This document shows, in pieces, positions 9,878 to 19,984 of a stretch of DNA of 64,000 nucleotides. Numbering within the stretch: the stretch's first letter is position 1; every line of letters starts with the position of its first letter. The DNA is from Linum tenue (Eukaryota; Streptophyta; Magnoliopsida; Malpighiales; Linaceae). The notes below the pieces were generated by a model. That model worked only from the letters and a program-made list of their open reading frames with translations. It was not told the DNA's origin and did no database searches. The translations under genes and the position numbers were made by a program. The stretch lies in contig CAMGYJ010000011.1 in the NCBI GenBank assembly GCA_946122785.1, positions 16,120,001 through 16,184,000 on the forward strand, written 5' to 3'.

Positions 9878-11130
9878 TGTTTCCTCGAGAAAACCAAATG
9901 CCACCGCCGGTGCCTAATTCGTTTCCGGCGATGTTGATTTGATGTTTCGCGGTGGAAACTCTTGCGGTGCCGCTGATCGGATGCACCGCTGATAGCTGAA
10001 ATCGAGACGACCGTCAAATATCCACCGCCGAATGTCGGCGCCGTTGATTTGATCGGTGCAACTCTGACTTCTGAAAACGATGATGATCGTCAAATATCCA
10101 CCGTCGTGCGATGTTGATTTGATCGATGCACCTCTGAATGGTGAAATCAACGTGATCGTCAAATATCCACCGCCGAGCGATGTTGATGTGATCGATGCAC
10201 CTCTGACTTCTAATCAACGCGACCATTACTACGGTTCGCACCTCTCCAAACTACGTTCGAACGAGGGTGTTTGAGTTTTGGGGAATCTACGCTACCGCTA
10301 CTCCTATGGAGATTCCTGTGGAGAGCTCCGCGACTACGACTACTTCTACCAACTATTGAGATCCTTCCTGGAAGGAGAGCTCCGCGAAGGAGTTACAGAG
10401 AAAAAAGGTAAATTTTGACAGATGTGTTTCTGTGTTGATTTTTGGTCCTCTTCTCTCTCCTTGCTCCACTGCTTTTATTCGAAAAACTGCTTCGTAGTCT
10501 TCACGCTCGGTGGAACCGCTTCCTCAACTGCTCTGTTGTGAAATCCCACGTGTCTCAACCGCTTCGCTCCTCAAACTGCTTCGCGTGAACTTTACGTGAG
10601 TTGTTTTCATGATCCCGCGATGTCGTTTCCTTTCCCAAACAGCTCCGCTTGATTCTACCCGCGACATCGTTTTAATATTAAACGACTCCGCTTCCAGCCT
10701 TGCGGTGTCGTTTTCTTTCCCAACCAGCTCCGTTTGTTTTTTTCTTCCGCGACACTATTTATTATTAAACACTCTCGTTTGCTAGTATAGCGGTACCGTT
10801 GGGCTTCCTCGCGGTACCGTTTTTAATTCCGCGGCACCGTTTTAGCTCTCCGTGGTGCCGCTTATCCCTTTCCAACCTTCATTAAACGCGCGACCTTCTT
10901 TTATTTTCGGCCAGCGGTGTCGTTTCCGGTGTTGCGGTACCGCTGAGCTTCCTTGCGGTACCGCTGAGCTTCCTTGCGGTACCGTTTTTCTGTTTCGCGG
11001 TATCGTTTTAACTTCCCGCGATACCGCTCGACTCCAAACGACACCGTTTTTTACCCGCGGTATCGAATTAAATAGCGAGACTAATTAATGCGGCATTTAA
11101 TTCCGGTCAAATTAATTTTAGGTGTCAACA
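9878..11130 (-). repeat. LTR (3' LTR in element orientation) of the Tat-like element
   Basis: 1253 bp, 21 bp longer than its partner because one unit (GGTACCGCTGAGCTTCCTTGC) is present twice near 10930-10985 and once in the other LTR. It contains about three degenerate ~70-bp repeats with GTCAAATATCCACCG (10014-10215), and a run of GCGGTACCG/GCGGTATCG motifs (10785-11065). Confidence 0.9.
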
Positions 11131-12041
11131 AATGCCCCCCACAATTTGGTTTATAAGAATTATGAACCAAATTGTTGACCAAATAGTATAACACCTAAAA
11201 TACTTGGCTCAAAATGTTTAAACGAAATAAACACGTAGGCCAAAGTTAGCAATGAAGTCTTTAATTACCAATTATATAACCCTTATGCATGGCCAAATGA
11301 TTTTGGCCACCAGCATTGCGGCTAATTGCAACAACGCGGCCAAACTCAATTCTTTTTTTTCCTACCAGCGCTGCAATCATTAATTAATAACAATAATAAT
11401 ATTTTTTTTATTTAGTAAATGCGGCCGGTTGTGCAGCCCTGTTCAGCGCCCAAACAGCCCTGGTTTTGATTTTTTATTTTTTTTTTTCCGGCTATCATTA
11501 TTCTCCACCAGTGCTGCACCTAAAAAAAACTTTTTTCCCCCTTCAGGGCTGTTGAAACAGCGGCAGCGCTGTGAAGCTTTTATTTTGTTTTTTCCTCCAC
11601 CAGCGCTGCAAGCATTATTTAATTACTATTTTTTTCAGGGCGGTTACGGGCAGCGCTGCATGCAAACCTTTTTTTTTATTTTATAGTTCTCCTCTAGCAG
11701 CGCTGCATGCCGCCATGCACTACATTTTTTTTTTAATCAGAGTTGTTTGTTTTCCTCAACAGCCGCAGGGCTGAGGGACTTCTTTTATTTTTTTTTTACG
11801 CCAGAGCTGTTTCGGCGGCAGAGCTAATTTTTTTTTTTTTACAGCATTGTGTATCTTTCCCTATCTTCCAACGATGTTGAGAAAAGAGAATAACACCGCT
11901 TGTTATTTTGAACTATTGCCAACGATATTGTTGCTTCTTCTTAGCAATGCTGCTTGATCATATTATATAATATTTTCTCTATAACATATTAGGTGGCCTA
12001 ATTTAGCCACGTTATTTATTAACAGTTAAATAAGAAACAAA
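11131..12041 (-). other. Non-coding 3' internal region of the Tat-like element
   Basis: About 900 bp with T-rich runs and a recurring motif around AGCGCTGCA (seen near 11369, 11604, 11651 and 11697, with variants near 11510, 11565, 11765 and 11805). No ORF of note on the element strand. The polypurine tract lies at its far end next to the LTR. Confidence 0.6.
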
Positions 12042-13556
12042 CTAGACTTTGGCATAAACCATCATGTCAAAAGTCCACACCCACTGCCAACTCCATCGAT
12101 CAAACCAAACAAGCCATCCGTAAAGTCCATGATTCATCACAGCTGGCTTCACACGAGTTGGTTTTGATGTTTTGGAATCAATGTTGGCATGCAAATCCCC
12201 AGTTCGTCTAGCTCGAACATCTTTGTTCGAAACTCCACGATCCTGATTTGGCCTAATCTTAGCTTCGTGGAATGGAAAACCATAAGCATTCTTGGCTCTA
12301 GACAGGACATTCTCGTTTTTTGGCACCTTTGTCTTGCCAATTCGACCGTGCGACATCGCTTGCCTAGACTGGTCTAGTTTTGTCAGCTTCGCACTCTCAC
12401 CATGTCGTTGGTAGTATGAGCGCCGAGACTTTTCATCAACAGGTACGTTGGTATTTTGCTTATCACGAACATGACTTTCGAACCTATCACACAACAACGT
12501 TGCCCCTTTTAAAATTCCACGTGAGTTTGGAGTTTGTTTGGCATTGGCCTTGCCCCCCAGACCACCACTCATGGATTTGTTCCCAGCCAGCACTGGTGTG
12601 GCAACCCCATGTCGGGTTTGATCGAACTTGCCCCCCTCTCTACTCAGTGGAGGTTTTGGGGACAATTTACATAGAGGATTCTGTTGATTCATGCCAACTT
12701 TGGTGGCATTGGATTTTTTCACGTGGCTACCACCCCCACACTGCAAAGTTTTTGCTGCTATCCTTGTTTGAATTTTCCTAGAATAGGACAGATTTGGCAA
12801 ACTTATTTGCCACTTGCGATGTTGTTTTTCCATCAATCGACCATGCGGTGGGATCACATGTCCCCCTAGCGGCTTAGATTAAACACCATTGCGATGTTGC
12901 TTAGACAACCCATCATACGTGAGCTTTCTATGCTCAACGTGATTGTAACCAGGTTCTCGACCCTGGTTCTTATTTTCGATCTTACTAGAAGTAAGTCGAT
13001 ACTGACTTCTTTGTAGTGGCTTCATCAAGCCACTTCCAACTTGTGTGTCCTTAAAAACCATGTTGTTCACAGGAAAAAACACGTTGGACTCCTTGGCTTC
13101 TGACAACAACGTTGTAGCCATACGCATCAATGGCGTTTGGTTGACATTGACTGGCCGATCAACCATCAAATCATCGCACGCAATAGACATGGTTTCAGAT
13201 TTAAACACATCAAAATCACATGTGGCTCTATGTATTGACATACTAAAATCAGAAACACAGTCATCCAACGTATCAAAACATCGATCTATATTTTTTTCAA
13301 GATTATCCATTTTTTTGTCAAGAGAAGTTAAAATGAGATTTACCTGCTGGCTATCTCTGCTGAGTTGAGCCACTACTTGGCGGAGCATGCGCAGCATCTC
13401 ACCCTGATCGGCGATTTGCACCACTGATTGCACTTCCGCTCCGGCGCTATTTCTTGAAGCACTTACGACCTCGTCAACCTCGATGTTGACTAGTTGATCC
13501 TCCTCCACGGAGACTTTAGGAAGACCACAAACTTTCTTTACTCGTCGCGGAGCCAT
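12042..13556 (-). pseudogene. Gag-like ORF of the Tat-like element, split by one in-frame stop
   Basis: The ATG at 13556-13554, about 35 bp after the LTR, starts a frame MAPRRVKKVCGLPKVSVEED that runs about 225 codons to TAA at 12881-12879. The same frame then continues open (SKPLGGHVIPPHGRLMEK) for another 278 codons to 12042, so a single stop divides a 504-residue frame. The first half has heptad-like Leu spacing (MLRMLRQVVAQLSRDSQQ, LDKKMDNLEKNIDRCFDTLD), suggesting a coiled coil as in Gag proteins. The second half is basic (many Lys, Arg, Asn). Its end is rich in Trp (GWLVWFDRWSWQWVWTFDMM). No CCHC knuckle, protease or RT motif is present. Calling it Gag rests on position and composition, not on a recognised domain. 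Confidence 0.6.
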
Positions 13557-13590
13557 GTCAAGCACACGGGTCCCACCATGTGTGCCAAAT

Positions 13591-14822
13591 TGTTTCCTCG
13601 AGAAAACCAAATGCCACCGCCGGTGCCGAATTCGTTTCCGGCGATGTTGATTTGATGTTTCGCGGTGGAAACTCTTGCGGTGCCGCTGATCGGATGCACC
13701 GCTGATAGCTGAAATCGAGACGACCGTCAAATATCCACCGCCGAATGTCGGCGCCGTTGATTTGATCGGTGCAACTCTGACTTCTGAAAACGATGATGAT
13801 CGTCAAATATCCATCGTCGTGCGATGTTGATTTGATCGATGCACCTCTGAATGGTGAAATCAACGTGATCGTCAAATATCCACCGCCGAGCGATGTTGAT
13901 GTGATCGATGCACCTCTGACTTCTAATCAACGCGACCGTTACTACGGTTCGCACCTCTCCAAACTACGTTCGAACGAGGGTGTTTGAGTTTTGGGGAATC
14001 TACGCTACCGCTACTCCTATGGAGATTCCTGTGGAGAGCTCCGCGACTACGACTACTTCTACCAACTATGGAGATCCTTTCTGGAAGGAGAGCTCCGCGA
14101 AGGAGTTACAGAGAAAAAAGGTAAATTTTGACAGATGTGTTTCTGTGTTGATTTTTGGTCCTCTTCTCTCTCCTTGCTCCACTGCTTTTATTCGAAAAAC
14201 TGCTTCGTAGTCTTCACGCTCGGTGGAACCGCTTCCTCAACTGCTCCGTTGTGAAATCCCACGTGTCTCAACCGCTTCGCTCCTCAAACTGCTCCGCGTG
14301 AACTTTACGTGAGTTGTTTTCATGATCTCGCGATGTCGTTTCCTTTCCCAAACAGCTCCACTTGATTCTACCCGCGACATCGTTTTAATATTAAACGACT
14401 CCGCTTCCAGCCTTGCGGTGTCGTTTTCTTTCCCAACCAGCTCCGTTTGTTTTTTTCTTCCGCGACACTGTTTATTATTAAACACTGTCGTTTGCTAGTA
14501 TAGCGGTACCGTTGGGCTTCCTCGCGGTACCGTTTTTAATTCCGTGGCACCGTTTTAGCTCTCCGCAGTGCCGCTTATCCCTATCCAACCTTCATTAAAC
14601 ACGCGACCCTTTTTTATTTTCGGCCAGTGGTGTCGTTTTCGGTCTTGCGGTACCGCTGAGCTTCCTTGCGGTACCGTTTTTCTGTTTCGCGGTATCGTTT
14701 TAACTTCCCGCGATACCGCTCGACTCCAAACGACACCATTTTTTACCCGCGGTATCGAATTAAATGCCGAGACTAATTAATGCGGCATTTAATTTCGGTC
14801 AAATTAATTTTAGGTGTCAACA
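13591..14822 (-). repeat. LTR (5' LTR in element orientation) of the Tat-like element
   Basis: 1232 bp; same structure as the LTR at 9878-11130, with scattered substitutions (for example ATGGAGATCC here against ATTGAGATCC there near 10357) and one rather than two copies of the 21-bp unit. Confidence 0.9.
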
Positions 14823-14827
14823 GGTGG

Positions 14828-17217
14828 GCAACCGGAGCGACTACGATGGCAGCGGAGTGGTCGCTGGTGTTCCTGTTTGGGGCTCGTCCCGCGCTTGAGT
14901 TCATTCATCGTAATTGGCAGTCAGCAGAGGTCAGACTTGAGTTCATTCTTCCGTCGAGGCGGAGAGGATTGTGAACTCGAGAATCAGTGTCCCTGCGGCC
15001 GCTATTGAAAGCCTTCAGGGGAATAATGAAGAATAGAGCAAAATCATTGCCACCATCTCAGTTTCTCATCATCGTTTTCGTAGTCCCGCAAACGCGACAA
15101 GCCGACAACGGAGCGTATGAACTATGGAGGTAGAGGGTGGCAGGGGCCAGGCGGCGGCAACGACAACGGCGGAATGATTTAAGCTATTGGAGGGATCTGG
15201 GTTTTTCTTCACACCGAGGGAGGCTGGGTGGTAGCAGCAATTTACACTGGTGGTGACGACCAATCGTCGGCAACGACGGTGGCGATTTGGACCGGCCGAT
15301 CGGGGAGTAAAGAGTTGGGGTTGGATTTCTATTGAGGTTGAGAAAAAGAAGGACGAGAAAGTGAAACGGTGAGGAGAATCAGAAAATTGGAAGGATGTGG
15401 CGCCGGCAGTGACGGTGACAATGAATTGTAGCGGCGGAGAGAAGATTTAGAATTGAAAGAAGAAAACCCACTAAGGGCCGATCACTGTGCATGCAGATAC
15501 ATTTTACTGCACATACAGACTCAGTGGTATTGTTACAACTGGGATTGGAGTCCGGTGTGGGAGGGTGTATTGTGGTCTCTGGTCAATTTCTAAAGTTGTG
15601 TTCTCTTTGGACCATGATGAGACCTCTGGTTGGCTGGTCAGTTGGTGGGTCTGGTTACATCTGTGTGGTTCTGGTGAGTCTGCATTGATCAGCGCGTCAC
15701 CTTTTAGTGTTCCCGATGTTACTTGATAGGGAAACAGAGAAAAGCAACTTCATATACTTGGTGTGTTAGAAGCCACGTAATTCTTCTATTTTTGCCCACT
15801 CATTTTACATAACCAGCTCAATTCTCTATGCCTACTTTTCTCATTGGTTTCCGTCTCCATAGATGCATTCTCTCGAAAAGTAGAAATGGTGGGAGTGAGA
15901 GAGTCCCTTTCAAGTTTCAACACTTGCCTTTTAGTTTTCTCTTTCTTCCATCTCTCTTCCCATCCAATCCGACTTGCTCTCCTCCTTCTCCTATCACTTG
16001 CAGGTGGAATAAGAAAAACACTCCTGTTGATACCTCCATTTCTCACCCTCTGTTTCAGACCAGCAAACAAAGAGGATGCCCAGACGACAGAGATATTGGG
16101 GTTGGCATTTTCCCGACTTCCAGAAGGTTTATGAATTGACAATGTTGAGGATGTGGGAGAATCGGATAATGTCGAGCAACTCAGTGAGCAACACGTCTTT
16201 TAGATCTCCTTAGTGAGGAAAACCTGGTGTTAGGAAGCACCTTCTGGCGATTGCCAAAGTTACATCTTCTAATCTCCGTGTTTCAACCACTATGACAGAA
16301 AACCAGCAAATCTGAGCAGAGAAGGTGAAATAACTTCCTCTATGAATGTTTTGTGTATAATATTTGACTCGATTGCTTTTCTCGATCACCCGTTTTCTTG
16401 CCATTTTTGTAGGCTCAAGTTGCAGTCGGAACAACCATGATGATAGTGGCCAAGGGATTCAGGTAGAGGTGGGCAATTCCCAGACCTATGTGGCTTGGAA
16501 TTCTGGCGATCAGTTTCTCTTTTCCATTATCCTGACCAAGATCTGCGGGTTCAGGTGAGCATCCGATATTATGTGCTTTTGGTTCTCTTCTCTTTGTAGA
16601 TTGTGATTTCTCTTTCCCCTTCATCTTGCAGATCTGCACGATAATCGTTGTGACGTCCTCTCCGGCAGAGACGGAGACCAAAGACATCGAAGGAGGTTAT
16701 TCTCACTTCATGATGGTTCTGTTTATCTATTTCCTCTCCCCCTGTTATTTAAACCAGTTTTCTCTTCTCTGATCCATGGCTTTTGTTTGATGCCTTTGAG
16801 GACGATCCTGTGTTTTGTAGTAGACAATCACCCTGAACTTTGTAGCGATTGAGGAGGTAAGCGCAGCTACAGATCTCATCCTCCAATATGCATTAATTGT
16901 ACAGTTGTATAAATTTGACAATTGGTTTTTTCCCCAGGTGCATTCTTGGAATATACAAAGTGCTTGCTGCGTGCAAATAAGCTTTGGGAAGCAACTCTTT
17001 TGGGTGAGATTTCATGCAATTTCTTTGAAAGTGTTCTTTTTCTCTTTCGTTCAAATAATACAAAGTGTGCAGCGTCTCATTTATCAAATATATGTACTAT
17101 TCCATGGTGGTTTGTAATGTATTGGATGTGTTTTCTATCTTAAGTTTATTACAGAAGCTGTGCGTGATGTTAAGTCACTGGAATGAATAGTATCGTTTCT
17201 GGGTTTCCTTTTATGAT
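14828..17217. other. Interior of the large MULE with possible captured exons
   Basis: The part to about 15480 is GC- and purine-rich without long frames. From about 15480 the composition changes to AT-rich, intron-like DNA. Three short open blocks have plausible splice borders: 16413-16462 (AQVAVGTTMMIVAKGF), 16632-16695 (ICTIIVVTSSPAETETKDIE) and 16938-17003 (AFLEYTKCLLRANKLWEATL). They may come from captured genes, but I cannot name a family and they are not shown to belong together. Confidence 0.35.
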
Positions 17218-17226
17218 TGAGAAGAC

Positions 17227-18547
17227 GGAAAAAATCCAAAAGTACCACTGTTTAAAAAAAAAATTCCAAAAATACCACTTAATCCCAAAAAATTCCAAAA
17301 ATACCACCCTTTTTCAAAAACCGCCACTCCACCCAGCGGTTTGGTCGAAAACCGCTTGTCGGGGGCGCGGTTTTGGACCAAACCGCGGGCCTAGGGGGCG
17401 GTTATAAAAAAAAAAAATTTGGACCAAAACCGCTGGGTGGGGTGGCGGTTTGGCCCAAAACCGCCACCCCAACCAGCGGTTTGGTCCAAAAATTCGGTCG
17501 AAACTTCAAACGAACGTAACTTTGCACTCGGGTATCCGATCGTAGCGATTCTTTTTTTCATTTCGCATAACTTTTCAAGATCTACAACTTTTACTAGGAT
17601 GAAATTTTCAAAAAAGGAACTATTTGTGGATATACGGGACCTTGAGAATAACTTTACCTTTACTTTTCAGAAATCCATGTGCATTTTGAAATTATGATTA
17701 TATTAAAAGTTGTAGATCTTGAAAATTTATGCGGAATAAAAAAAAATTTCATGACATTCGGATTTTGGAGCACAAAGTTGTGGCCGCCCAAAGTTTGACG
17801 AAATAAAAAAAAATGCCGTTCGGGGTGGCAAATGACGTTTTTTCGAGACGAAGACGGAACCCGACTGTTTGAGATTTGCAAGATCTCAAAAAGTGATTCG
17901 GATTCAAAAAATGGAGGCCGCAAACTTTTTGAGATCTTGCAAGCCGCAAACCGCCGGGTCTCGCCTTTCGTCAAACTTTGGGCGGCCATAACTTTGTGCT
18001 CCAAACTCCGAATGTTATGAACTTTTTTTTGATTCCGCATAACTTTTCAAGATCTACAACTGTTAATATAATCATAATTTCAAAATGTACATGGATTTCT
18101 GAAAAGTAAAGGTAAAGTTATTCTCAAGGTCCCGTATATCCACAAATAGTTCCTGTTTTGAAAATTTCATCCTAGTAAAAGTTGTAGATCTTGAAAAGTT
18201 ATGCGAAATGAAAAAAAAAATCGCTACGATCGGATACCCGAGTGCAAAGTTACGTTCTTTTGAAGTTTCGACCGAACTTTTGGACCAAACCGCTGGTTGG
18301 GGTGGCGGTTTTGGGCCAAACCGCCACCCCACCCAGCGGTTTTGGTCCAATTTTTTTTTTTTTTTTTTATAACCGCCCCCTAGGCCCGCGGTTTGGTCCA
18401 AAACCGCGCCCCCGACAAGCGGTTTTCGACCAAACCGCTGGGTGGGGTGGCGGTTTTTGAAAAAGGGTGGTATTTTTGGAATTTTTTGGGGTTGGGTGGT
18501 ATTTTTGGAAATTTTTTTCTAAACAGTGGTACTTTTGGATTTTTTCC
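17227..18547. mobile_element. Palindromic (fold-back) Mutator-like element, 1321 bp, 9-bp TSD
   Basis: The flanks carry the 9-mer TGAGAAGAC on both sides (17218-17226 and 18548-18556). Both ends begin GGAAAAAATCCAAAAGTACC when read inwards. The arms are about 580 bp each (17227-17803 and 17966-18547) and near-perfect inverted copies. The 160-bp centre contains another small inverted repeat around TTGCAAGATCTCAAAAAG. The ends carry the same AAACCGC/GCGGTTT motifs as the MULE at 4879-6657, so they are one family. No coding capacity. It lies within the Helitron-like part of the large MULE. Confidence 0.93.
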
Positions 18548-18556
18548 TGAGAAGAC

Positions 18557-19393
18557 ATGGTTATTGGCTGAAGCTCATCTTTGGGGTTTTGTTTCAATCT
18601 TCCCCTGGGTCTTTGTTAATAGACTTCCAATCGTTTCTACAATTTGAAAGGTTTAACTCTATTCCTATGCTGAGTTGTGACAGACGCCTTTAAACAATTG
18701 AGCTTGATTTAGGACTTGCAGGACTTTGTAGTTGAGTAGTGTCTAGAATTACGTGGATCTGCATACCTACTATGTTCCTCATTCTCTATCAACTTTTGTG
18801 GGGTGATTAATTGTTTCGCCTACTTAACTAATTGTTCGCAGGCCTCTGGAAGGTAAGCAATGTTTTTTTTTTATATATGGAAATTTGCTGTTGTTCTATT
18901 TAAACAAACAGAAGGTAAGCAATGTTTGTTATGGATTTAGAGTTTTGTATGGCCCATTTTATAAATCATGAAGAGAGGAAGAGATCATACCTGGATAATT
19001 TGTTCTATTTAAACAAACTTTGGTAACTTTCATTGATCTTTTCATCACAGTTTCAGTATTCTGTCTCAACAATGGACAAGGTGGAGAGGATGGGATCCAC
19101 GACTTGCGGTTGCTTCTATTGTTTCTATGTTGTGGCTACCAATGGAATTAGTTAAGAATGCAGCATCCCTTCATGCCAAGAATTACTTCACAATATCTTT
19201 TCATTGATGTTTATTTATATTTGTTTTGATTGCAACCAGTGTGCTGCAGATTATCCAATTCTTTTAGTGATTTTTTATCATAAGTTGTATCATATTTAGC
19301 ATGCTCATTGTAAAAGAAAACATGTTTTGCTTGCTATTGACATTTCTATTTTCATGTTGAATAATCAAAAAGTACTTATTTAGAATTCCACAT
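18557..19393. other. AT-rich DNA upstream of the Helitron end
   Basis: No confident coding sequence. A segment containing GAAGGTAAGCAATG occurs twice (near 18850 and 18910), and TTGTTCTATTTAAACAAAC recurs (near 18890 and 19000). Short protein-like frames near 19080-19180 are not recognisable. Confidence 0.4.
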
Positions 19394-19425
19394 CCCGGCG
19401 CGGAGCGCGGGCAATGATAACTAGT
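19394..19425 (+). mobile_element. Helitron 3' terminus (hairpin plus CTAG-T)
   Basis: CCCGGCGCGGAGCGCGGG (19394-19411) folds into a 7-bp GC stem with one bulged G and a 3-base loop. It is followed 9 bases later by CTAG and a T (19421-19425). This hairpin-then-CTRR-T layout is the diagnostic 3' end of plant Helitrons, which insert between A and T without a TSD. The 5' end (A followed by TC) could not be fixed. A composition change at about 15482 (GGCCGA followed by TCACTG) is one candidate, which would give a body of about 3.9 kb including the nested palindromic MULE. Confidence 0.75.
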
Positions 19426-19984
19426 TGGTATTATGGGAAAAGAGAAATAAACTGGGAAGGGAATCGTGAAGGTGCAGGGAAACTTTTTGTTTTCTTTTAA
19501 TTTATTTTTATTTTATGTATTTATCATCTAATCAAACCACGACCAATGATTTCAATCAACCTTGATTTATTTGAACCGGTTAGATATAGTGTCGGCACAG
19601 GTGCTGTAACGACACTATAGAATTGTCGGTTAATTATATCTAGAAAGAGGAGAGAGGATTCGCAGTTTGTTGTAAATTTTAATATTTTATCTTTTTATTT
19701 TTATCTTTTTAATAGTTAGAAATGAGGTAGAAATTTAAAAAATTAAATTTTATTTAATTGATTATTTTTATATTGTTACGTTACACATTTAACTGTCAAC
19801 TCGCCACGTACGCAAAAGTTAACGGAGTTGGACGGAGAGTGACCAAACGTGAACGATTTCAGTAAACTGATGTACCACCAGTGCATTTAAATATTTCAAG
19901 TGACCAGACTTGAACGTTTTTTGTAATCTCAGTGACCAACCATGCAATTAACCCGTTGGAGTCACATGTTCTGTCAAAACACGT

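Larger units (their letters stand above)
9878..14822 (-). mobile_element. Non-autonomous Tat-like Ty3/gypsy LTR retrotransposon, 4945 bp
   Basis: Two direct repeats of about 1.24 kb (9878-11130 and 13591-14822) begin TGTTTCCTCGAG and end GGTGTCAACA as written on the plus strand, and are flanked by the 5-bp TSD GGTGG (9873-9877 and 14823-14827). Orientation is minus. Next to the LTR at 13591 the reverse strand has ATTTGGCACACATGGTGGG, a primer-binding site of the Tat style, and next to the LTR at 11130 it has the polypurine-like tract TGTGGGGGGCATT. Between the LTRs are only 2.46 kb with a gag-like frame. No protease, reverse transcriptase or integrase motif was seen, so it would have depended on a partner element. 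Confidence 0.92.
8586..19954. mobile_element. Giant Mutator-like element with nested insertions, 11.4 kb, 10-bp TSD
   Basis: The terminal inverted repeats are about 300 bp each. The left starts GGGTTAATTGCATGGTTGG at 8586 and the right, reverse-complemented, starts identically at 19954; homology reaches 9833 on the left (interrupted by the insertion at 8666-9602) and 19657 on the right. The flanks carry the identical 10-mer GTTGGAGTCA (8576-8585 and 19955-19964). Inside are a solo LTR, a complete LTR retrotransposon, a Helitron 3' end and a smaller MULE, so the element's own DNA is only a fraction of its length. No transposase frame remains inside it. Its own interior is GC-rich (about 9834-9877 and 14823-15480). 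Confidence 0.9.
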
